DNA of 64,000 bases, taken from NCBI GenBank assembly GCA_022749755.1, contig CM040451.1, positions 5,532,871 through 5,596,870 on the forward strand. The letters run 5' to 3'. Positions within the stretch are counted from its first letter, which is position 1, and every line of letters starts with the position of its first letter. Of this stretch, positions 55,566-64,000 are shown piece after piece. The translations under genes were made by a program, and so were the position numbers. A model generated the notes under the pieces. The model searched no databases, was not told the origin of the DNA, and worked only from the letters and a program-made list of their open reading frames with translations. The DNA is from Azadirachta indica (lineage: Eukaryota > Streptophyta > Magnoliopsida > Sapindales > Meliaceae).

Positions 55566-56575
55566 TAATACTAAAAAAATCCCTCTTAACTAATATAAAA
55601 ACCAAATCAAATGAGCACTTAGACCTTTTTTTCTTTTGATTAAAGTTTGAATAAAATTATTTAGAGTTTAAGAGGTGTTTATTTTTTTAACTTATATGTC
55701 TAAATCTAATTAAATTAAAAATGTTAACTTAAATCTAAATAATCAAATGTTTGAATGAATTAAATAATTTATTTATCAATAATACTTTTAATTTATTACT
55801 TAATATTTATATATATTAACAACCTAATATATTCGCTTTAGATTTTTTAAGGTATATATATATATATACATTGATATAGTAGTTTCAGATTTTTTTTTTA
55901 TTTTTTATAAAAATAAATAATTTAATATTTATATTTAAATATTTAAGGTAAAAAAAATTAATAAGATTTAAATTTTAGTTAATTTTAAATTTTAATTATA
56001 TTCAGATTTCGTACAACCAGAAAAAAAAATATATATATATCTTAGTTTAGATATATAAGTATTAGTATCATAATATTAGATATCAAATAGAGTAGTAAAT
56101 ATTCAGATTGTACTGTTGTAATACCTATGCATAAATTGTCGATAAACTCCTAACTTGTAAATAATATTATGCTTTTCTTCTGCTTTAAATCTTTGTGAAG
56201 TTGTGTGGTATCCAAGCCAAGGGCGCAGCCACTTCCACTTCAGAAGTACTAGCAAATGCAAATGAATTCTTTTGCTTTTCTTTTCTTTTGCTTTGCTTTT
56301 TTATTTGCTTTTTCCTAGAAGCAAAAACTTGGCAGTTCATTCCATCAATCTTTATCAAAAGATTTTAATTATTATTCCCACCTTACCGATTTGTATCTCG
56401 ACAACGAATTCTGCCTTTATTCCCTGATATATTTTCCTACACCTCCCATCCATCCATATTGCATTTGTATTTTGCTTCTCCTTTTATTATAAACGTGGCA
56501 AAATTTTAAGGTGAATAAAGGGGTCACCAAAAAGTCTTAAATGGTAACATTCACATCACATCCTTCAATAGAATA
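55566..56575. other. Intergenic, no gene
   Basis: AT-rich to about 56170. 56200-56470 is slightly GC-richer, with TTTTGCTTTTCTTTTCTTTTGC pyrimidine repeats, but no open frame. Confidence 0.4.
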
Positions 56576-57110
56576 AATGTAAATATACAATCTTAAATTT
56601 GATTACCAAACTAACAAAGAAAATTTTCATATGTACAAAAGAAAATCCACTTACAATATACTACTTATTTGTATCTCACATGGGAACATATACATTAGCG
56701 GGTGCATAGAATATATATATTTTTTTGAATATTAGAATTATAAGTATAATCTATTTTTATTATAAGAGAAATCTATTGAGAGTCAAAAGAGTCAAAAATT
56801 TATATATATACTAGTTTGGTACTATTGTCTCATCAGAAAAATTCTTTCCAAATATGTCATTTTAGTCTTTGAAGTGTTTATATATAGAAATAATCTTAAA
56901 TTTGATTAATAAATTAATAAGAAGAATCTTCATATACATAACTAATTTTTAAATATATCTGCTCACTACATGTTACTTATTTGTGCCTCACATGTGAGAA
57001 CATGCATTAAAGAGTACATTGATCTCTTTTTTAGTATTACAATTACAATTTATTAATATTATATAAAAAGTCTACATAGAGTCGAGAATTTATAAGTATG
57101 ATAGTTAGAC
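56576..57110. repeat. Direct duplication, unit about 250-300 bp
   Basis: Both halves (about 56576-56830 and 56876-57110) carry AATCTTAAATTTGATTA, TTTTCATAT/TCTTCATAT, CTACTTATTTGT-like, CTCACATG-GGAACAT and a final GAGTC-AAAATTTAT-like segment in the same order. It is non-coding. Confidence 0.55.
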
Positions 57111-59288
57111 ACTGCCTGCAAAAAAATACTCAAATTGATTAAAATTTATTTCATTCAAGAAAATTTTATTTCAAAATAACCCGAAACATCTAACTCTTTT
57201 TCATTTAAAAAAAAGAGGCGATGCTAATAGTGAAAATATGTTTACGACATTAGAGTTCTTATTTTAGTTGATTTTATTGTATTCCCTATTATCGTACCCA
57301 AAAAAAAAAAAATCCTTCTTTATGACGTGTTGTTCTATTATTTAAAGTATTTAAATTAAAAAATTATGTTTTCAGTTAAAAAAAATAAATGGGCTAAGTC
57401 TAACTGTTTAATTTTATTTAATTTATTTTTGTCTTTTATGAAAATAACTGTCATAAGGTTTTTCTTTGTTTGTCCTTTTTAAGGATAGTATCATTTTTTT
57501 TCTCCTTTTTTCTTTTTTAGGATAATATTATATTTTTGTTAGTTATTTTTAATATTTTCTAGGGTAATATTGTCATTTTACTAAAATAATTAACGGAACC
57601 GATAAGAATTAAAGTAGTCATTTCAATACTTTTTAGATCAAAGTATAATTATAGCATATTTAAAGGTACTTACTGTTATTATTTCTTTGCATATTGTCTA
57701 GAATTGCGTACCCCCACAAAATTCTTGTGGAAAAAAAAAAAAAAAGTAGCTGCATTTCAATAGGAAAGATATGATAGTTAAATTTATAAGTTTGAATTAA
57801 GAAATTTGTTAGTATAATTGTTCAATTTGTTAAAGAAAATTACTTTAAGGTGTAGTATGTTTTGATATTAATGTATATAATTTTAAAGTTGTAGTCATTG
57901 TGCAAGAAGTACAAGAGGTCAAGGGCTAATATAAAATTGTTGTAAATTTTAAAGCAATCTGTTTTCATTATTTCGTAAAAATAATTAATTGTAAAGAGAA
58001 TTAATTTAATGTTTGATAAATTTTATTTTTAAAATTCTTATAAATTTAAAATGCAATTGTTTATATTTGACAAATTTTATTGTTAAAATGTTAAATAATA
58101 TAAATAAGTAAATTGTAGATAATAAATAGATAATTTTACGTAAGTGATTGTCTAAAAACTTAACGGTTTTCAAATCATTCTTTTTTTTTTTTTTTTTAAT
58201 AAATTGTGACGGGCCATAGGATTTGGGCATTAACAAAGAGAACCCACGACCGCCCAATTTCAATCCAGAAACAAAATAATTTCAAATAGCCGACCCCGAC
58301 CCATTGCATCCCAGCCCATGGGCCAAGAAAGTATATAATATTTTAAGATATTTTCATATACCTTCCTTAGAGTTCATAAAAATCATAGGTAAAGAGAAAC
58401 TTTATAACAATTTACAAAAATATCCTTTAATATAATATTTCCATCCAATTCATTTGACCATTAGAAACACGTTGGATGATCAAAATAACCCCATTAAGTA
58501 TTAATAAAATTTCAACTCTATTATTTTTTAACTTGTTCATTTTTTCTTTTAAACTCTTAACCTACTAATTAAAATATAGAATTTGAAATTTATGAATTTT
58601 TTATTTTTAATTTATTATCATTATTTTGCATTTATTTTTGTATTTTTTGGAAGAATGAAAAGTAATAATTATTGTTATATGAAAATAAAATAATAATGAT
58701 CATAAGAAAGAAATAATCTTTCTTACTGTTTCGAATAACAATCATTATTTTTTATTATTCAACAGTAATAAAAAATAAATAAAAGAATTAAATAATAATA
58801 AAATAATAAAAAATAAAAACTATATAAATCAAATGCTACTTCTGGGTTAGTAGATTAAAAAAAAAAAAAAAATTAAATTAATAAATAAAAAATAGATTAT
58901 AATTTTATTAATATGTATTGATGATGTTATTTTAATTATTTAACTTTTTTTTTAGTAGCCATTAAATAACATTAGATGAAAATATTAATATCTGTTAATA
59001 TTAAAACATTTTCTCTCTACGTGAGTTTTATAAACATCAGGGTAGTACGTGAAAATACCCCATAATAATAATAATATATTTGATCGGAAGCCAATCTGTT
59101 ACGCTGGCCGCGAAAGCAAAAGTAACCATAAAAATAATGAAAAACTAGTGGCAGGGAAAACAGGAGGGAGGAGAAAAAGAGAATTGATACACCGCAACGG
59201 CAACGACTGCAACTGCTCATCTGGGAAATTCCTGTTTTGATGAAGGAAATGCAATAGCTATATTAAATAAAAATCAATTATAACAAAA
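57111..59288. other. Intergenic region and Y3IP1 promoter
   Basis: AT-rich with poly-A/T tracts. A GC-richer island at 58205-58335 has no gene. 59080-59288 is the presumed Y3IP1 5' flank/leader; the 63-codon plus frame at 59049-59240 ends before the Y3IP1 ATG and could only be an upstream open frame if transcribed. Confidence 0.4.
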
Positions 59289-59881
59289 ATGGCAGCAACT
59301 CTTCTGCAACTGCCCCTTGCTTCATCCATCTTCTTCCGCCTCAACAGTCATAATCAATACCACTCTTTCTTTACTGCTACAACTTCAAATTCTAGTGCTC
59401 CCAAGCTTTATCTTTGTTCTGGTAGAAGGAATAGTAAAAGAGGAGTTGTTTTTGTTGGTAAAGAAGAAACTGAACTGCGCGTCTCTCAAGAAAATGAGCA
59501 AGAGGAAGATGAAGAACTAACCCCAGAAGACTTGGAATACATAGGCCAGATTAAAAGAGTTCTCGAACTTCTTAGGAAAAACCGTGACATGCTTTTCAGT
59601 GAAGTAAGTATTCCTTTCTTCACATGTTCTATTCTATCTGTGAACTATGATTTGTGTTTCACTCGTGTGCTTTCTTCTGTTTACCAAAAATTGTATCCAT
59701 TCTTGGCCTTTCATTTTATTATGTAGCTTTGTTGAATTGAATGTGTGTATATGACCTTCATTTGTAGGTGAAACTTACCATAATGATTGAGGACCCAAGA
59801 GAGGTAGAGAGAAGGAGATTGTTGGGGATTGAAGATCCTGATGCCCCTACAAGAGATGATTTGGCTGAAGCTTTGGAGCTG
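59289..59881 (+). CDS. Y3IP1: Y3IP1 (Ycf3-interacting protein 1), 5' part
   Basis: This is a nuclear-encoded chloroplast thylakoid protein that works with Ycf3 in photosystem I assembly. Exon 1 is 59289-59603 (105 codons, donor GTAAGT) and exon 2 is 59768-59881 (38 codons, donor GTGAGT), both phase 0. Residues 1 to about 55 are Ser/Thr/Leu-rich with basic RRNSKRG, a typical plastid transit peptide. An acidic stretch follows (QEEDEELTPEDLEYIGQIK), then the conserved core LELLRKNRDMLFSEVKLTIM and EDPREVERRRLLGIEDPDAP. The family is about 280 residues, so roughly the second half is missing. No matching third exon was found up to 64000, where intron 2 is filled by a retrotransposon. It is therefore partial here, with its 3' end beyond the window. 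An intron-retained reading of exon 1 (to 59726) is not the real product. Confidence 0.88.
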
Positions 59882-61028
59882 GTGAGTCTTTCTCTTTTCC
59901 ATTAATTTCATTGTATTTCAATTTGTAACCCACAACACAATGGCATAGCAATCGAAATTCTACTGCAAATTTCTTATATATATTGCTTTGAAGATTAATA
60001 GGCATGATTAGATTAGTCTACTTGATGGAACACTACGTTGGAAAGTGTTTTAACTTTGCTCATCATTTAAAATTAAGGAGATTGATTGAGAGTACCTGTG
60101 TATTTGTCTACTTTGTTAGGTAGCAACTAAGCATTCTGCAAGTTCTGTTAGTATCAATTAAGTTAGCGAATGAGAAAGGAACTGCTAAGGTCAGTGGTGA
60201 TAAGGTTGTTGTAGAGTTAATTGAAAGGTCATCTCAACAATTTTAAAGTCCACTGATCTCTTCCATGATGCTGACTGGTCTTGCATTTTACATATTGAAG
60301 GACTTTAATGTCTATAAATTCTACAAAAACCCATTTAAGGAGAGTCCGTATGAAATAATTTATGCCATCTACATCACTCTAGACTCTTACAAATGAAAAG
60401 TATCAATGTGCAAGGTCTGAATCTCCTACTTCAATTGCTTCATCTGGTTCTTGTTGTATATTAATAATTGAAAGAAAAAGAAAATGAGGTGAAAATCAAA
60501 AGTTTTAGGAGCAGAGATTAAATCATGAGAATGTTTGAACTGATAGCAGTTTCCGAATTGCAAGGAAAAAATCTGTTTGTATTGAGGAGAGCTAGGGTAT
60601 TTATAGCACTATGGCTGTCATCATGTTTGAGACAAGAACCTGTCTGATGTGGTGTAAGGAATTATTTTATTTGATAGCCTACAAAGGCCAAGCCAGATTC
60701 TTACATTTGGGGAGCAAAAATTGAAAATGAATCTTGGAGGGGCCAAAATACTGGGTCTTAGTTCTATGAGGCCAAACTATTATGTTTGAGGGTTCAGATG
60801 TTTAACTATTTTTGCTGAGCCAAAATTTGGCAGTGCCCCTGCAGTCCTCTATGTTAGCTCTGCCCCTGATGACCTAGAACATGGATCCTTAGACAGACAC
60901 TTAAGACTTTGTCTTCCTCAACATGATTAAAGTGATACTACCCCTAAAGCAAAAAGAATGAATATTTGCCTTGACAACTCTCTTTATCACCACCATAATG
61001 CAGAAGGGGCTTAATTTATAATTAAGTC
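59882..61028. other. Y3IP1 intron 2, first part
   Basis: Intron sequence with no exon. The patch 60655-60900 (GGAGGGGCCAAAA, GTGCCCCTGCAG, AGCTCTGCCCCTGATG) has the look of a short dispersed element end rather than a gene. Confidence 0.45.
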
Positions 61029-61344
61029 TTGATCCCAACTTATGTAAAATTGCAGTCAGAGAGCAAAATGACTATTCTTTCATTCTTATTCGTTGGATGA
61101 AAAAATACTCTAATAGATACATGGTTTCTAACCCATCTCCTAATAAGGAATTAAATGGAGATCCCACAAAGACAACTACAGAATCAATAGAAAAATGATA
61201 AATACAAATAGGAATAATATATTCATAGACTAACTCATACTAATGAGGAATAGGAATATTCCTAAACTAATTCATACTAATAAGGAAAGAATCCACACAT
61301 AGCTAGCACATATATTCAGCATGTTTATGAAAGATTTTTCCACA
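61029..61344 (-). mobile_element. 3' LTR of a Ty1-copia element (boundary approximate)
   Basis: On the minus strand the sequence CTTGAGGGAGAG, a typical copia polypurine tract, ends right before TGTGGAAAAATC, the expected 5' end of the 3' LTR at 61344. The other end is taken as ...GGGATCA at 61029 (TG on the plus strand), which is less certain. The LTR contains several TAGTATGAGTTAGT-like repeats (61228-61285). The matching 5' LTR would lie beyond 64000. Confidence 0.5.
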
Positions 61345-64000
61345 CTCTCCCTCAAGCTGGAAATACATGTTCATTGTTCTCAGCTTGTCAACTATTTGAA
61401 ACTTGAGCAGGACAGCCCATTAGTTGAAACATCAACCACTTGTTGCTTTGTCGGAATGTCATACAAATCACACCTTCCTCAATTTTTTCTTTGATAAAAT
61501 GCCTATCTACGTCAACAAGCTTGGTTCAACCATAACGCACAGGATTATCAGCAATACTGATTGCAACTTTGTTGCCGTGGTATAATTTCATAGGATAAAT
61601 ACTTGGCATCTTTAATTCTTCTAAAATTAGTTCACACATACCTTGAGCAAGAGCTCTGGATTCCGCCTTAGAACTATTGCGTGCCACAACAGTTTGCTTC
61701 GTGCTCCTCCATGTAACCAGAATTTGGTAGACATACGTACAATGACCAGATGTAGATCTTCTTTCCTCAAGTGAACCAACCCAATCTGCATCTATGAGTA
61801 TTTTTACATCCCTGAGTTTGTTTCTTTCAAAAAAGAGACCTTTGCCAAGGGTCATCTTTAAATATTTTCCAGATACGCTACACAACATCAAGATGTTTTA
61901 ATGGTGCATGCATGTATTGAATTACTACACTTACAGTAATTGAAATATTTGGTCTTGTATGGGGCATATCTTTCAACAAGTCTTTGACATCTCCCCTTGT
62001 CCACTGGAATTCCATCCTCCTTTTTTGTGAACTTCAGATTAGAATCAATTAGAGTTTTAGCAAGTTTGCAGGCAAGCAATCCTGTTTCTTTTAACATGCG
62101 TATTGAATATTCTTTTGGTTAACAAGGAACCTCTCCTGCTTCTAGCTACTTCCATTCCCAAGAAATATCTGAGTTGTCCTAGATCTTTAATCTCTAACTC
62201 TTTTCGGAGAATCTCTTTTAGCTTTTTTATTTCTTCAGTATAATCCCAGTTAGAACAATATCAACACACAATAAGGATCATTTTTTTACCATTTTGTGAA
62301 TGTGTGAAGAAGAAACTATGATCTGTCTGCCTCTGACAATATCCATCTCACTTTTACTAATTTGGTAGATCTATCAAACCATGCTCTAGGTGATTGCTTT
62401 AAGCTGTAAAGAGATTTCTTCAGCTTGTGCACTCTTCTACTATTGTTTGTATTTTCGAACCTTGGAGGTAGATCGATGTATACTTCTTTATTGAGTTCTC
62501 CATTGAGGAAGGCATTCTCGACATCCATCTGGTGAAGTGTCCAGTCAAGATTGACTGCAAGTGATAACAAAACTCTTATAGTATTCAACTTCACCACTGT
62601 AGCAAAAGTTTCATATAACCTACCCCTTAAGTCTGTGAATCCCTTGCAAAATTGCAACTAAGCGAGCTTTGTGTCTTTCAATTGCACCATGTGACTAGTA
62701 TTTGAGTGTAAATACCCATTTGATCCCACTGGGCTTTTTCCTTTTGGTAACTCTACAACTTCCCACGTGTCAGTCTTCTTCAAGGCTCCCATTTTCTTCA
62801 AGTACAACTTTCTTTCACTCTGGTTTTTGTAGAGTTTCTTCAATAGTTCTAGGGACTTTATATAAATCAATTTTTCTTCAAAAAGCTAGAGAACCTTCTT
62901 GTTGGAAAAAAAAAAACTTGTACAAATGGTATTGTACACATGATCTCTCACCCTTTCTAAGAGCAATTGGAAGATAAGATCATGGGGCTGAGTGTCTACT
63001 AGTGGCAAACTCATGTTCTCAACTGAATCAAGATTCCTATATTGTTAATTTACCTATGGATCAGATTCTTGACAGTGCTGCGGACACATGGAGATTGGCA
63101 CTTCTTGAGGTTGTTGATTTCTTCGTGAATAGACCCAGATCTTAGTTTCACTAAGCTTAATTGGATCTCTCTCTGTTTCCAATTCTTTTCTGTTGATGAC
63201 ATAACATAATAAGAGAACTTGTTTTTGTGGTAGTTTAGTAAAATTGGAATAATAGAAAGTGTTGGAATGGAAAAATCCGAAAGCTTACATTCATCAAGAT
63301 TCTCCCCCCGAAAAGAGTGGGTTTTGGATAGAAAGGACAGTCTTCAAAAAATGTAACATTAAGAGACAAACATTGTTTTTGTGTTAGGACAATAGCACTT
63401 ATAACCCTTTTGGTTTGGAGAGTACCCAACAAAAATGCATTTTATGGCTTGAGGATCTAACTTGCCATGATTTGGAGTAATATTGTGAACAAAAGATGTA
63501 AAACCATGGACCTTTTGTGGTAGAGAGGCGAACAACCGAGTTTAGGGATAGGACTCGAGAAGAACAGTCAAAGGTGTTTTGAACTAGATGACTTGAGAAG
63601 GAAGTTTGTTTATCAAATAAGAAGCGTTTAGGGCATCTTCTCTCCAAAAAGAATTAGGAACATGATTTGTAAACATGATAGTTAGAGCAACTTCTAAAAC
63701 ATGATGATTTTGTGCACCATTTTGTTGGGAGGTTTGAGCGCAAGGACTCTGATTAAAATTTTCATTATTTTTTTAGATAATCCCTAAGAATTGAATTGAA
63801 GTACTCTTGACAATTGTCAGTTCACAAAATTTAGGTTTGAGCTTCAAATTGGGTTGGAACAAATTTGCAGAATTGTTTAAATGTCAACTCAGCCTCAGAT
63901 TTTTCCTTTCGGAGATAAACCCAACAAGAATGCATCAATGAATGTTTTAACCATCTAGTTCCTGTAATATTTTGTACCCCTGATGGTCTCCATATATCGC
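61345..64000 (-). mobile_element. Degenerate Ty1-copia retrotransposon in Y3IP1 intron 2
   Basis: Going 5' to 3' on the minus strand, broken pieces of pol appear in copia order. Integrase C-terminal region: about 63235-63647, with SVVRLSTTK and later QCLSLNVTFFEDC. A linker follows (62658-62870, KKTDTWEVVELPKGKSPVG). Reverse transcriptase is at 62316-62657, with QMDVENAFLNGELNKEVY and the LKKSLYSLKQSPRAWF motif. RNase H is at 61526-61891, with DADWVGSLEERRSTSGH and AESRALAQGMCEL. The pieces are in different frames with stops and frameshifts between, and the catalytic Y-x-D-D stretch was not found intact, so it is inactive. The gag/protease end and 5' LTR are past the right edge. Orientation is antisense to Y3IP1. 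Confidence 0.85.

Noticed and set aside
59604..59726. Extension of Y3IP1 exon 1 to a stop at 59726
   Set aside because: GTAAGT donor at 59604 and the conserved continuation VKLTIM after the acceptor at 59767 show this is intron.

Overview
This is a window of a eudicot plant nuclear chromosome. Evidence: very AT-rich DNA with GT-AG introns, plant-type MCM6, purine-permease and Y3IP1 proteins, and many degraded plant transposons (Ty1-copia, CACTA-type, MITEs/foldbacks, a tRNA-derived SINE). I cannot name the species. MCM6 and Y3IP1 are, from memory, also close neighbours on Arabidopsis chromosome 5 (At5g44635 and At5g44650), so the right half looks like an old conserved gene neighbourhood.

Genes judged intact: (1) MCM6, minus strand, 35336-40652, 18 exons reconstructed here to an uninterrupted 839-residue protein, with a pair of inverted E2F-type sites just upstream; (2) an unrecognised 239-residue, three-exon protein with a Cys-x-Cys-Gly tail, minus strand, 29232-30765, called 'gene X' here; (3) a single-exon purine permease, plus strand, 47953-49173; (4) the first two exons of Y3IP1 (chloroplast photosystem I assembly factor), plus strand, 59289-59881. 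The rest of Y3IP1 must lie beyond the right edge, because its second intron holds an antisense Ty1-copia element.

The left half (1-32.7 kb) is a small, decaying segmental-duplication cluster. One roughly 8.3-8.6 kb unit occurs twice in the same orientation (about 2640-10930 and 24050-32660). Reading left to right, each unit holds a transposon arm, a 3' exon fragment of an unrecognised gene, the 3' half of MCM6 (minus strand, broken), gene X (minus strand) and an AT-rich tail. Parts of two more copies are visible: a gene X pseudogene cut by the left edge (1-1610) and a truncated piece at 23090-24050. The two broken MCM6 copies have lost different exons, and only one of the four gene X copies keeps an open frame.

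The 13 kb between the units is transposon territory: a probable solo LTR (12.26-13.7 kb), a SINE (15.8 kb), inverted arms (16.15-17.2 and 21.0-21.3 kb) around a two-exon host-gene fragment and a CACTA-like element with a Ulp1-protease remnant, then a 1 kb foldback hairpin (21.3-22.35 kb). Between MCM6 and Y3IP1 the DNA is AT-rich, with foldbacks, a tandemly duplicated MITE, microsatellites and direct duplications. I saw no CRISPR array, no rRNA and no functional tRNA gene.
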